From assembly GCF_020685205.1 (NCBI RefSeq), contig NZ_JAJERB010000005.1, forward strand, positions 310,001-374,000: a stretch of 64,000 nucleotides of DNA, read 5' to 3'. Position 1 is the stretch's first letter, and the number at the start of each line of letters is the position of its first letter. The translations under genes and the position numbers were made by a program. Source of the stretch: Hymenobacter translucens (lineage in GTDB: Bacteria > Bacteroidota > Bacteroidia > Cytophagales > Hymenobacteraceae). Positions 26,387 to 35,284 of the stretch are shown in pieces. Below the pieces are notes generated by a model that did no database searches, was not told the origin of the DNA, and saw nothing but the letters and a program-made list of their open reading frames with translations.

Positions 26387-26752
26387 GCCCGCCGGGTTTT
26401 ATTTTGGGTGGTTCGGTACGGCAGCCAGCCCATAGCACCCATGTTTAGCAGAACGTCATTCCGAGCATGTGGCGCATGAAGGCAGGAACCGAGGAACCGA
26501 AGGCCAGCGGAGCTAATCTCGCGTGCTGATGTTGCTGGCAAAAGGCGGTCATGCTGAGCGGAGCACAGCGAAGCCGAAGCATCTCTACCGCTTCGTTGGA
26601 TTAGTAACCACAACGAAGCGGTAGAGATGCTTCGACAAGCTCAGCATGACAAAACCAATCCACGCGAGATTAGCTCCGCTATCCTTCGGTCCGGCTTGCG
26701 CCGCTACATGACGCTCTGATCAATTTTAGCGGCTGCGGCAGGCCTACCATTT
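26387..26752. repeat. R2 nested palindrome (most complete copy, 26453-26713)
   Basis: No gene in this stretch. Outer arms CGTCATTCCGAG...GGAGCTAATCTCGCGTG (from 26453) and CACGCGAGATTAGCTCC...TACATGACG (to 26713) enclose an inner palindrome: GTCATGCTGAGC...CGAAGCATCTCTACCGCTTCGTTG against CAACGAAGCGGTAGAGATGCTTCG...GCTCAGCATGAC. It lies between the rhaI promoter and the 3' end of the GntR gene. Confidence 0.75.
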
Positions 26753-27763
26753 CTACAACGACCCTCTCCGAATCGTGTAGAACGGGTTTTTGACTTTGCC
26801 GCGCTGCTTTTCCAGCAGCATCGTGGCGGCGGTTTTGCCCATGGCCTCGAAGTCGGTGGTGATGACCGTCATGTTGAGCAGCTCCTTGAGCGGGGTTTCA
26901 TTAAAGGAGATAATGCCGATTTCCCGGCCCAGCAGGTAGCTGGTCTGCCGGATTTTCTTGACCAGCTCCACCAGGTCGGTTTCGCGGATGACGACGTAGG
27001 CCGTGCCGGGCTCCAAGACCTCATTCATCGCGTTTTCCACCACCACAAAGGTTTTGTTGCGAATCAGGCAGAACGAGCGGAAGCCCCAGGGCAGCTCCTC
27101 GGGGTGGTTGGCGTCGGAGGGCAGGATCAGCACCAGCCGGGGGTACTTTTCGAGCAGGTCGTCGGCTTTTTCCAGGGCCCCGAAGATGTCTTTGTCGAAG
27201 TCCTGGAACACGCGTAGGCAGTCGTGCTTGAGCTCGGGCAGGTCTTTGTCGAGCAGCACCAGCTCCTGGCTGGGAATCGTGTTCAGGATAGCCTGGTAGG
27301 TAGCCTTGGGTGTGTCCAGCGTGAAGTGGGGCATCACCACGTAGTAGTTGTACTTGCCCAGGCTTTTCTCGATGATTTCCTGGAACAGGTTCACGTTGTA
27401 GTGGTGAATCTGCAGGTCCACGGTGGCCTGGTCGCCGAGGGCTTCGAGGAAGGCGTAGTAGATGATTTTCTTGTAGGAGCTGAGCTTGTTGAAAACCAGC
27501 AGGATCTTGAGCTTGGCCGCGTCGCGGGCCTGCACGTAGTAGCCCTTGCCCTGCACCGAGGTGATAAAGCCCCGCTCTCGCAGCTCCCGATAGGCTTTTT
27601 CCACCGTGTCGCGGGCCAGGTAGTATTCCACGCTCAGCTCCGAAATAGAAGGCAGCTGGTCGCCGTTTTTCAGGATGCCGCGCTCAATGTCCATGATAAC
27701 CGACTGCACAATCTGCTTGTACTTCGGGGTTTTGTCGAGGGGCTTTAGCTGTAGGGTATACAT
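26753..27763 (-). CDS. GntR-family regulator with LacI-type ligand-binding domain (AraR-like)
   Basis: 336 aa from ATG 27763 (MYTLQLKPLDKTPKYKQIVQSVIMDIERG), the natural GntR start. Longer starts at 27847 and 27913 are open, but the last would be nearly leaderless if the promoter at 27922-27951 is right. Winged helix: GDQLPSISELSVEYYLARDTVEKAYRELRERGFITSVQGKGYYV. The rest resembles the periplasmic-binding-like effector domain (IGIISFNETPLKELLNMTVITTDFEAMGKTAATMLLE). A sugar-responsive repressor of the rhamnose genes is the obvious guess. The shared 22-bp element is a direct repeat rather than the palindrome usual for this family, so the link to it is uncertain. Confidence 0.82.
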   Translation of the reverse strand: MYTLQLKPLDKTPKYKQIVQSVIMDIERGILKNGDQLPSISELSVEYYLARDTVEKAYRELRERGFITSVQGKGYYVQARDAAKLKILLVFNKLSSYKKIIYYAFLEALGDQATVDLQIHHYNVNLFQEIIEKSLGKYNYYVVMPHFTLDTPKATYQAILNTIPSQELVLLDKDLPELKHDCLRVFQDFDKDIFGALEKADDLLEKYPRLVLILPSDANHPEELPWGFRSFCLIRNKTFVVVENAMNEVLEPGTAYVVIRETDLVELVKKIRQTSYLLGREIGIISFNETPLKELLNMTVITTDFEAMGKTAATMLLEKQRGKVKNPFYTIRRGSL

Positions 27764-27921
27764 TCCAGCGGCAACGGGCGAATCACGAGGCGCGTCCGGC
27801 AATCCGACGGTGGGCTGCCGGTCGCGAAAGGCGGATTTGAAAGTCATGACAGGTGAGAGAAGAGGGTGGCGGGGGTCAGCTAATTTAGCATTAATTCCCA
27901 CGCGCCGCCACATTCAGAGCG

Positions 27922-27951
27922 CAAAGTAACGCTCCGGCCGGGCCACCCAAA
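27922..27951 (-). promoter_or_regulatory. Possible promoter of the GntR regulator
   Basis: Minus strand: TTTG (27951-27948), 18 bp, then TTACTTTG (27929-27922). This is close to the Bacteroidota -33/-7 pattern. No copy of the shared 22-bp element is seen here. Confidence 0.4.
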
Positions 27952-27989
27952 CGTCCCGGCCGGTCGGGCACCGACTGCCGGGAAGCAAA

Positions 27990-28029
27990 AAACCTGACGG
28001 GCCAATCTACTTATCAGCCCGTCAGGTTT
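27990..28029 (-). terminator. Intrinsic terminator after rhaEW
   Basis: AAACCTGACGGGC and GCCCGTCAGGTTT form a 13-bp perfect stem around a 14-nt loop. On the minus strand it is followed by a T-run, 22 bp after the stop of the aldolase-dehydrogenase gene, so that gene is separated from the GntR gene. The rest of 27764-28050 holds only the GntR leader and promoter. Confidence 0.85.
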
Positions 28030-28050
28030 CAGCAAGTTCAAGGGCCGGGC

Positions 28051-30159
28051 TTAGCGCACGAAGGCCATGGCCACGCCTCCGTCCACGTTGAGCACGTTGC
28101 CGGTGCTCTTGCTCAGGGAACCATCCACGAACACCAGCACGGCTTTGGCAATGTCCTCGGCCAGCACCTCCTCACCCAGCAGGGTGCGCTTGGCGTAGTG
28201 CGCCGGCAGCTCCTCGACCGACACGCCGTAGGCCTTGGCCCGGCCAGCGGCCCAGTCGCCTTCCCAGATCTTGGAGCCGCGCAGCACGGCGTCGGGGTTC
28301 ACGGTGTTGACGCGCACCTTGTCGGGGCCCAGCTCGGCGGCCAGCAGGCGCGACATGTGCAGCTGCGCCGCTTTGGCCGTGCCGTACGCCACGTTGTTGG
28401 GGCCGGCCACCAGGCCGTTTTTGCTGGCGATGTTGACCACGTTGCCACCCAGCTGTTGCTTGCGCAGAATCTCCACGGCCTGCTGCGTCACCAGGAACTG
28501 GCCTTTTACAAGCACGTCGTTGAGGATGTCCCAGTCGGCCTGGGTGGTTTCGGCCAGGGGCTTGCTGATGCTCAGGCCGGCGCAGTTCACCACGATGTCG
28601 ACCCCGCCGAACTGCAGCACCGTGGCGCGCAGGGAGTCGGCAATGGCAGCATCCTGGGTTACGTCGATGCCCACGGCTAAGGCGTTGTCCTTGCCGTAGC
28701 GCTTGCGCAGGTCGGCTTGGGTGTCGTCGAGCCGGTCGCGGTCGGCGGCTACCACGCAGGCGCCGTTCTGGAGCAGCGCCTCGCAGATGGCCAGGCCGAT
28801 GCCGCCGGTGCCGCCCGTGACGTAGGCCACCTGTCCCGACAAAGACTTGGGCTTGGGCATGCGCTGGAGCTTGGCTTCCTCGAGCAGCCAGTACTCGATG
28901 TTGAAGGCTTCCTGCTCGGCCAGACCGGTGTACTCCGACACAGCCTCGGCGCCCTTCATCACATTGATGGCGTTGGTGTAGAACTCGGCGGCCACGCGGG
29001 CGGTCTGCTTGTCTTTGGCGAAGGCGAACATGCCCACGCCGGGCCACAAGATCACGACGGGGTTGGCGTCGCGCATGGCGGGTGAGTTGGGGTGCCTGCT
29101 GCGGTCGTAGTACGCGGCGTAGGCCACGCGGTAGGCGGCAAACTGCTCCTGCAGGTACTCTTTCACGGCCGGCAGCGGCTGGCGCATGGCAGCCTCGTCG
29201 AGCACCAGCGGGCGGATTTTAGTGCGCAAAAAGTGGTCGGGGCACGATGTACCTTTCTGGGCAAGGCGGGCCAGGTCGTGGGAGTTCACGAACTCCAGCA
29301 CGCGCACGTCGTCGGTGAAGTGGCCGAGCATGCGTCGGTTGCCGGACGCCAGGCCGCGCAGCACCGGCATCACCTCGGCGGCCTGCCGGCGACGGTCGTC
29401 GGCACCGGGGCCGTTGGTAAGGCGGGGGCCGCCGAAGACGGGGCGCTTCCTGCCGTAGTTGGCTTCGAGGTAGGCCGCGGCCTGCTCAATTACTTCCAGG
29501 GTGTTGATGTAGGACTCGTAGCTCGTGTTGCCCCAGGTGAACAGGCCGTGCCCGCCGAGGATAACGCCGCGCAGGCCGGGGTTTTCGGCCACTACTTTCT
29601 CGAGCTGCAAACCCAGGTCGAAGCCCGGCTTCTGCCAGGGCAGCCAGGCCATGGTGTTGCCCCAGATTTCCTTCATGATGGCCTCGCCGTCCTTGCTGGC
29701 GGCAATGGCAATGAGGGCATCGGGGTGGAGGTGGTCGATGTGCTTGAAGGGCAGCAGGCCGTGCAGCGGGGTGTCGATGCTGGGCGTGGCGCACTTGGGG
29801 TCGAACAGGCAGTATTCGAACAGGGCCACCATCTCGTCCTCATGCTCGAGGCCCCGGTAGCGGTTTTTCAGGGCATGCAGCTTGTCGACGTACAGGTTGG
29901 CGCAGCCGGCTTTGGTGAGCGTGCCGATGTCGCCGCCCGAGCCTTTCACCCACATCACGTTTACCGGCTCGCCGGTTACCGGGTCCGTTTCAATAATTTT
30001 GCAGGAGGTGTTGCCGCCGGCGTAGTTGGTCAGGCGCAGATCCGCGCCGAGCAGGTTCGAACGGTACAGGAAAAGGGCTACTTCGTCGCCGCTGAGTTCG
30101 AGGGCCTTCGTCTCGTCCCATAAATAGCTGACGTGCTGAAAGGTGAGCGTTTTTTCCAT
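28051..30159 (-). CDS. rhaEW: RhaEW: rhamnulose-1-phosphate aldolase fused to lactaldehyde dehydrogenase
   Basis: 702 aa, two domains. The N-terminal class II aldolase (about 20-420) has TNYAGGNTSCK, VKGSGGDIGTL, the metal motif HIDHLHPDALIAI (about 139) and GGHGLFTWG. The C-terminal short-chain dehydrogenase (about 435-702) has VTGGTGGIGLAI, NIASKNGL and the catalytic YGTAKAA (about 590). The fusion splits L-rhamnulose-1-phosphate into DHAP and L-lactaldehyde and, in characterised RhaEW proteins, oxidises the latter to L-lactate. That matches the neighbouring lutABC genes. It is transcribed alone, divergently from rhaT, each from its own shared element. Confidence 0.9.
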   Translation of the reverse strand: MEKTLTFQHVSYLWDETKALELSGDEVALFLYRSNLLGADLRLTNYAGGNTSCKIIETDPVTGEPVNVMWVKGSGGDIGTLTKAGCANLYVDKLHALKNRYRGLEHEDEMVALFEYCLFDPKCATPSIDTPLHGLLPFKHIDHLHPDALIAIAASKDGEAIMKEIWGNTMAWLPWQKPGFDLGLQLEKVVAENPGLRGVILGGHGLFTWGNTSYESYINTLEVIEQAAAYLEANYGRKRPVFGGPRLTNGPGADDRRRQAAEVMPVLRGLASGNRRMLGHFTDDVRVLEFVNSHDLARLAQKGTSCPDHFLRTKIRPLVLDEAAMRQPLPAVKEYLQEQFAAYRVAYAAYYDRSRHPNSPAMRDANPVVILWPGVGMFAFAKDKQTARVAAEFYTNAINVMKGAEAVSEYTGLAEQEAFNIEYWLLEEAKLQRMPKPKSLSGQVAYVTGGTGGIGLAICEALLQNGACVVAADRDRLDDTQADLRKRYGKDNALAVGIDVTQDAAIADSLRATVLQFGGVDIVVNCAGLSISKPLAETTQADWDILNDVLVKGQFLVTQQAVEILRKQQLGGNVVNIASKNGLVAGPNNVAYGTAKAAQLHMSRLLAAELGPDKVRVNTVNPDAVLRGSKIWEGDWAAGRAKAYGVSVEELPAHYAKRTLLGEEVLAEDIAKAVLVFVDGSLSKSTGNVLNVDGGVAMAFVR

Positions 30160-30209
30160 AATGGCGCTTCTGGTTAGATTCCGGAGAACAGATGTCGAGT
30201 TCTTTTACC

Positions 30210-30253
30210 CAAAGGTCGCGGCACCTCCGGCGGCCAACCTCCTGCACTCTCCT
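30210..30253 (-). promoter_or_regulatory. Shared regulon promoter, site 5 (rhaEW)
   Basis: Minus strand: half-sites AGGAGAGTGC (from 30253) and AGGAGGTTGG (one base shorter), then -7 box GACCTTTG at 30217-30210. It is 50 bp before the rhaEW ATG. Confidence 0.7.
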
Positions 30254-30310
30254 GCTCAGGCTTAATTTTTTTATTTTTCAGCACCCCGCAATTCGCTCCG
30301 TTCCGCACTC

Positions 30311-30354
30311 AGGAGAGCACAGGACAGTTGGCGCAGCGCCGAAGCGCAGCTTTG
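30311..30354 (+). promoter_or_regulatory. Shared regulon promoter, site 6 (rhaT)
   Basis: Half-sites AGGAGAGCAC (30311) and AGGACAGTTG (30321), then -7 box CAGCTTTG at 30347-30354, 25 bp after the GTT. The rhaT ATG follows at 30372, giving a very short leader. Confidence 0.75.
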
Positions 30355-30371
30355 TTTAAAACCCTACTACT

Positions 30372-31409
30372 ATGGCCGTCATCTGGGGAGTAATCCTACA
30401 CGCGCTGGGCGGATTCGCATCCGGCAGCTTCTACCTACCCTACAAGAAAGTGAAAGGCTGGGCCTGGGAAAGCTACTGGCTGGTGGGCGGCATCGTGTCG
30501 TGGCTGGTAGCCCCGCTGGTGCTGGGCTCGGCTACGGTGCCGAACCTGCTGGACGTGCTCCGGCAGACCGACTCGCAAACCCTGCTGTGGACCTACATCT
30601 GGGGCGCGCTCTGGGGACTCGGCGGCCTCACGTTCGGGCTGGCGATGCGCTACCTGGGCCTCTCGCTCGGCATGGCCTTCACGCTGGGCTTGTGCGCGGT
30701 GTTCGGCACGCTGGTACCCCCGATTTACAAAGGCGAGTTTCTCAACCTGCTGCAAACCACCTCGGGCAAGGTGATTCTGGCCGGCCTGGCCGTGTGCGTG
30801 CTGGGCATCGTGATTTGCGGGCTGGCCGGCATGATGAAGGAGAAAAGCCTCACCGCCGACGAGAAGCAGGCGACCATTGCCGAGTTCGATCTGCGCAAGG
30901 GCCTGCTGGTGGCGGTTTTCTCGGGCGTGATGAGCGCCTGCATGTCGTTTGGCCTCACGGCCGGGGAGCCCATTGCCAAGCTGGCCGAGCAGAACGGCGC
31001 CAACCCGCTTTACGTCAACAACGCCTCCCTCGTAGTTATCCTGCTCGGGGGGCTCACGACCAACGCCATCTGGTGCATCTACCTCAACATCAAAAACAAG
31101 ACTTACACCGACTACCTCAACCCCTCGATGCCCGCGCTGCGCAACGTGCTGTTCTGCGCCCTGGCGGGTCTGACGTGGTACCTGCAGTTCTTTTTCTACG
31201 GCATGGGCGACAGCCAGATGGGCGACTACCGTTTCTCGGGCTGGACGCTGCACATGGCCTTTATCATTGCCTTCAGCTCGCTCTGGGGCCTGTACCTGCA
31301 CGAGTGGCAGGGCGCCAACCGGCCCACCATGCGCACCATCCAGCTGGGCATCCTCACCGTGGTGCTGTCGACCGTTATTGTGGGCGTGGGCAACTACCTG
31401 GGGGCGTAG
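30372..31409 (+). CDS. rhaT: L-rhamnose/proton symporter RhaT
   Basis: 345 aa with ten hydrophobic segments, the size and profile of RhaT. The N-terminus WGVILHALGGFASGSFYLPYKKVKGWAWESYW, the segment GALWGLGGLTFGLAMRYLGLSLGMA and the C-terminal FFYGMGDSQMG are typical. It imports L-rhamnose across the inner membrane with protons. It is divergent from rhaEW, with both promoters inside 212 bp. It ends 13 bp from the convergent unknown gene downstream. Confidence 0.93.
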   Translation: MAVIWGVILHALGGFASGSFYLPYKKVKGWAWESYWLVGGIVSWLVAPLVLGSATVPNLLDVLRQTDSQTLLWTYIWGALWGLGGLTFGLAMRYLGLSLGMAFTLGLCAVFGTLVPPIYKGEFLNLLQTTSGKVILAGLAVCVLGIVICGLAGMMKEKSLTADEKQATIAEFDLRKGLLVAVFSGVMSACMSFGLTAGEPIAKLAEQNGANPLYVNNASLVVILLGGLTTNAIWCIYLNIKNKTYTDYLNPSMPALRNVLFCALAGLTWYLQFFFYGMGDSQMGDYRFSGWTLHMAFIIAFSSLWGLYLHEWQGANRPTMRTIQLGILTVVLSTVIVGVGNYLGA

Positions 31410-31422
31410 TCTCGGCCGATGC

Positions 31423-32187
31423 TTACTGCGGCGTACCGGGCAGCTCACTTTTCAGCTCGGCCAGGCGGTGGTAGTCGGTCAGGATCTTCTCAGCCCAGGA
31501 TATCGTGCCGGCCAGCTTTTGCCGCTCGTAGGTGAAGTAGGCCGCTTCGAGGCGCTGCCGTACGCCAAGGCTCAGCAGCCACGCCTGCAGCTCGGCAGCA
31601 TGCTCTTTCTGATTGTAAAAGCCTTTGATAAAGCCTTTGTCAAATACGTTCTGGTTTTCGTTGAAGACAAACCCGGCCAGGTGCTTGACCGGCCCCCGCC
31701 CCGGCGCATTTTCCCAGGTGGCGAGCAGCTCGGTAAAGTCTGGAAAGAAGTGCGCCAGGGTGGAGAAGTACTCCATGAAGCTCCATTCGGCCTTGTCGCT
31801 CTCGTCCTGCAGCAGACTTTCCCACAAGGCCCGCGCGTATTCAACAATAGCCGCCCGCTCCAACTCGGGCCCGCCCAGCCAGTCGATGTCGGTAAGCCGC
31901 TCAAACAGCAGCCAGAAGTCGTAGGGCTCGTTGTAATACGCCGTCAGCTCCAGGATGCGGGGCAGGAAGTGCTTCAGGTCGTCTTTGCCGCCCCAGGTGA
32001 GCAGCACGCTGCCGGTGAAAAAGGTCAGGTCCTGATCGGTCAGCTCCCGCAGCGGCTTGGCGAACAGGGCAGCGTTCCACTCGGCCAGATCATCGTAAAT
32101 CGGGCTGCCGTCCATGTTGGCATTGCCCGGGTAGCGGGCGAAAACCTCGTACAGATTTTCAATGGCGGCAAGCAGTCGGGTAGTCAT
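31423..32187 (-). CDS. Hypothetical cytoplasmic protein
   Basis: 254 aa from ATG 32187 (MTTRLLAAIENLYEVFARYPG); the frame is open to 32274. The sequence is rich in aromatic and acidic residues (DFWLLFERLTDIDWLGGPELERAAIVEYARALWESLL, FMEYFSTLAHFFPDFTELLATW) and predicted mostly helical, without signal peptide or membrane segments. I do not recognise the family. It is convergent with rhaT and separated from GH2 by an R2 repeat. It may be an unrelated gene caught within the pectin locus. Confidence 0.65.
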   Translation of the reverse strand: MTTRLLAAIENLYEVFARYPGNANMDGSPIYDDLAEWNAALFAKPLRELTDQDLTFFTGSVLLTWGGKDDLKHFLPRILELTAYYNEPYDFWLLFERLTDIDWLGGPELERAAIVEYARALWESLLQDESDKAEWSFMEYFSTLAHFFPDFTELLATWENAPGRGPVKHLAGFVFNENQNVFDKGFIKGFYNQKEHAAELQAWLLSLGVRQRLEAAYFTYERQKLAGTISWAEKILTDYHRLAELKSELPGTPQ

Positions 32188-32280
32188 CGAGGGGCAGCAA
32201 GGGCCGGCAAAGTGCGAATAACTGCACACATCGGCCAGGTGCAATGCGAATCCTTGCCGCTTATTAAACTTCATAAATCA

Positions 32281-32381
32281 GAACGTCATGCTGAGCGCAG
32301 CCGAAGCATCTCTACCGCTTCGCTGGAATAGTAATCCGGACAAAGCTGTAGAGATGCTTCGACAAGCTCAGCATGACGTTC
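32281..32381. repeat. R2 inner palindrome (compact copy)
   Basis: GAACGTCATGCTGAGC...GAAGCATCTCTACCGCTTCG and its inverse, ending GCTTCGACAAGCTCAGCATGACGTTC, form a perfect-ended palindrome of 101 bp immediately upstream of the GH2 start. It leaves no room for an ordinary promoter downstream of it. Confidence 0.75.
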
Positions 32382-32395
32382 TTTTTACTCTATCT

Positions 32396-35284
32396 ATGCC
32401 AACTACCCGATTTGTGCTGCCCCTGCGCTCCGGCCTGCTTTTTCTGCTGTTGCTGCTCAGCCCGAACGTACAGGCCCAGCCCGGTACCGAGAAGCAGGTG
32501 CTCTACCTTTCGGGCAAGGACAACCGCTCCACGGTGAAGTGGGACTTCTTTTGCACCGGCGGGCGGCAAAGCGGGTACTGGACTACCATTGCCGTGCCCT
32601 CGTGCTGGGAGCAGCAGGGCTTCGGGCTTTATAACTACGGCCGCGACTACAAAACCTACGGCAAGAACTTCCGCTTCGCCGACGAGCAGGGGAGATACCG
32701 GCACACCTTTACGGTGCCCTCGAACTGGAAAGAGCGGCGGGTAGAAATCGTGTTTGAGGGCTCGATGACCGATACTGAGGTGACGATAAACGGGCAGCCG
32801 GCCGGCCCCATCCACCAGGGCGCGTTCTACCGGTTCCGCTACGACATCACCGACAAGCTGAAAGGCGACGGCCCTAACCTGCTCGAAGTGACGGTCAGCA
32901 AGATGTCGGCCGACAAAACGGTGAACAACGCCGAGCGGCTGGCCGACTACTGGGTGTTCGGCGGCATCTTCCGCCCGGTGTACCTGCAGAGTTTTCCCCG
33001 GCAGTTTGTGGATAACGTGGCCGTTGACGCCAAGGCCAGCGGTGCGTTTGCGGTACAGGCAGCCGTGCACGGGGTGAATAAAGTGGCCCAGGTGCAGGCC
33101 GAAATTCTGGACGCAGCCGGACAGGTCGTCGGCACGGCCCAAACTGCCGTGCTGCCCGGTGATACGCTGGTGCGACTAACTGCTACCGTCCGTAAGCCCC
33201 AACTCTGGACCGCCGAAACGCCAAACCTCTACCACGTCCGCCTGACGTTGCGCGCCGGCACCGAAGTGCTGTACCAGACCAAAGAGCGGTTCGGGTTCCG
33301 GACCATCGAGGTGCGCCGGGGCAAGGGCATTTTCGTGAACGGGGTGCAAGTCAAGCTCAAGGGCATCGACCGCCACAGCTGGTGGCCCGAAACCGGCCGG
33401 ACGCTCAACGACTCCATTCACCGGCTCGACGTGAAGCTGCTCAAGGAGATGAACATGAACGCCGTGCGGATGGCGCACTACCCGCCCGACGTGCGGTTTC
33501 TGGAGCTGTGCGACTCCCTCGGCCTCTACGTGCTCGACGAGCTGGCCGGCTGGCAGAAAGCCTACGGCACCGTACCGGGCCGCAGGCTGGTGGCCGAGAT
33601 GGTGCGCCGCGACGTGAACCACCCCAGCATTTTGTTCTGGAGCAACGGCAACGAGGGCGGCACCAACAAGGAGCTGGACGCCGAGTTTGACCGCCACGAC
33701 CCGTCCCGCCGACCCGTCATCCACGCCCACCACCGGCCTGGCAACGCCCATCAGGGCATCGACACCAACCATTACGAGGACTTCTACAGCACCAAAAAGA
33801 TCCTGGCCGATTCGCTGATCTACATGCCCACCGAGTTCCTGCACTGCCAGGACGACGGCGGGGGCGGGGCGGGCCTGGAGGATTTGTGGGAGCTGCACTG
33901 GCAGGCCCCGCGCTCAGGGGGCGGCTTTCTGTGGGCCTTCGTCGACGAAGGCATCGTGCGCACCGACCAGGGCGGCATCATCGACGTGAACGGGGTAAAC
34001 GCCCCCGACGGCGTGGTGGGGCCCCACCGCGAAAAGGAAGGCAGCTTCTACGCCATCCGGGCCATCTTCTCCCCGATCCACATCAGGCTGAAGGAGCTGC
34101 CCGCAAAGTTCAACGGCACGGTGGAAGTTGAGAACCGCTACCACTTTACCAACCTGAGCCAGTGCTTTTTCCAGTGGGAGCTGGTAAGCTTCCGCCGGCC
34201 CCACGACCCGTTCACCGGCACCATCAGCGGGAAGAAAGCCCGCGTCAAAAGCCCCAGCCTGGCTCCGCTGGGAACGGGCAAGCTAAAGCTGGATTTGCCC
34301 GCCTACTGGAAAAGCTACGACGCGCTGGTGTTGTCGGCCTACGACCCGCAGAAAAACCTGGTGAGCCGCTGGACCTGGAAAACCGGCCCCAACGCCCGGC
34401 TGCTGGCGGATATCGTCAGGCCCGATGCCAGGGACAAGGCGGCGGTAAACGTGACCGAAACCGACAGCACGCTCACCCTTAAAGCCAGCAGCATTAGTGT
34501 CACCTTCAGCAAGGCCAGCGGCCACATCACGGCCGTGAAGGGCAACAACGGCGACCCGCTTTCCTTTGGGCAGGGTCCCGTGCTGGCTGCCGGCACGGCC
34601 ACGTTCCGGGGTCTGACTCACCGCCCCACGCCAGAGGGGCAGGTGGTGGAAGTCCGCTACGACGGCGACCTGAAAGCTTTGCGCTGGACGATGCACCCCA
34701 GCGGCTGGCTGCGCCTCGACTACGAATACGCCCTCACCGGCGTCGTTCCCTTTTCCGGCCTCACTTTCACTTACCCTGAGAACTTCGTGATCGGGGCGAA
34801 GTGGCTGGGGCAGGGGCCGTACCGGGTCTGGAAAAACCGCCTGCCGGGCGGCAGCCTCAGCGTGTGGAAAAACGCCAACAACCACACCCCGACCGGCGCC
34901 GCGCCCTGGCTTTACCCCGAGTTCAAAGGCTACTTCGCCGATGTCGTCTGGATGGAGCTGAACACCGTGGAAGGCAAGTTCCTCGTCGCCAGCCCCGACC
35001 CTGGCCTGTTCGTGCGCCGGTTCGACTTCTACGGCCTTTCCGGCATCGTGCCCCAGCCCCGCCTGCCCGCCGGCAACCTTTCCTTTCTCGACGCTATTCC
35101 GCCCATCGGCACCAAGCTCGGCCTCCGGATTGACCCCAACCCCCAGAACCTGGGCCCGGCCAGTGAGCTAAACCACTTTCGCGGCGAAACGCGGAAACGC
35201 ACGCTCTACTTCTACTTCGGCCTCGCCCCTTCTGACTCCAAGCCCCAGCCCTACACCGCCCCGGTAAAGGACGACCTGTTTTAG
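32396..35284 (+). CDS. GH2 family glycosidase (beta-galactosidase-like)
   Basis: 962 aa from ATG 32396, which gives a signal peptide (to about VQAQ). The open frame also crosses the repeat upstream, which is not thought to be coding. Jelly-roll and Ig-like domains come first (PSCWEQQGFGLYNYG, VTINGQPAGPIHQGAFYRFRYDIT). The barrel follows with FVNGVQVKLKGIDRHSWWPETG, MNMNAVRMAHYPPD and SNGNEGG (acid/base Glu). The nucleophile is probably in YMPTEFLHCQDDGG, a divergent form. The C-terminal beta-sandwich domains are complete. It would remove beta-galactosyl or related residues from rhamnogalacturonan-I side chains. The specificity is unknown, and it has no copy of the shared promoter element. 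Confidence 0.83.
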   Translation: MPTTRFVLPLRSGLLFLLLLLSPNVQAQPGTEKQVLYLSGKDNRSTVKWDFFCTGGRQSGYWTTIAVPSCWEQQGFGLYNYGRDYKTYGKNFRFADEQGRYRHTFTVPSNWKERRVEIVFEGSMTDTEVTINGQPAGPIHQGAFYRFRYDITDKLKGDGPNLLEVTVSKMSADKTVNNAERLADYWVFGGIFRPVYLQSFPRQFVDNVAVDAKASGAFAVQAAVHGVNKVAQVQAEILDAAGQVVGTAQTAVLPGDTLVRLTATVRKPQLWTAETPNLYHVRLTLRAGTEVLYQTKERFGFRTIEVRRGKGIFVNGVQVKLKGIDRHSWWPETGRTLNDSIHRLDVKLLKEMNMNAVRMAHYPPDVRFLELCDSLGLYVLDELAGWQKAYGTVPGRRLVAEMVRRDVNHPSILFWSNGNEGGTNKELDAEFDRHDPSRRPVIHAHHRPGNAHQGIDTNHYEDFYSTKKILADSLIYMPTEFLHCQDDGGGGAGLEDLWELHWQAPRSGGGFLWAFVDEGIVRTDQGGIIDVNGVNAPDGVVGPHREKEGSFYAIRAIFSPIHIRLKELPAKFNGTVEVENRYHFTNLSQCFFQWELVSFRRPHDPFTGTISGKKARVKSPSLAPLGTGKLKLDLPAYWKSYDALVLSAYDPQKNLVSRWTWKTGPNARLLADIVRPDARDKAAVNVTETDSTLTLKASSISVTFSKASGHITAVKGNNGDPLSFGQGPVLAAGTATFRGLTHRPTPEGQVVEVRYDGDLKALRWTMHPSGWLRLDYEYALTGVVPFSGLTFTYPENFVIGAKWLGQGPYRVWKNRLPGGSLSVWKNANNHTPTGAAPWLYPEFKGYFADVVWMELNTVEGKFLVASPDPGLFVRRFDFYGLSGIVPQPRLPAGNLSFLDAIPPIGTKLGLRIDPNPQNLGPASELNHFRGETRKRTLYFYFGLAPSDSKPQPYTAPVKDDLF

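Noticed and set aside
26274..26438. N-terminal extension of RhaI to 26438
   Set aside because: It contains the shared promoter element and its -7 box, and the extra residues (Gly/Arg/Pro-rich) do not look like an isomerase.
26453..26713. R2 repeat as an insertion sequence or CRISPR array
   Set aside because: There is no transposase ORF and no regularly spaced direct repeats. The structure is a pair of nested palindromes.
32288..32395. N-terminal extension of the GH2 protein through the R2 palindrome
   Set aside because: Translation of a repeat in front of a clear signal peptide starting at 32396 is unlikely.
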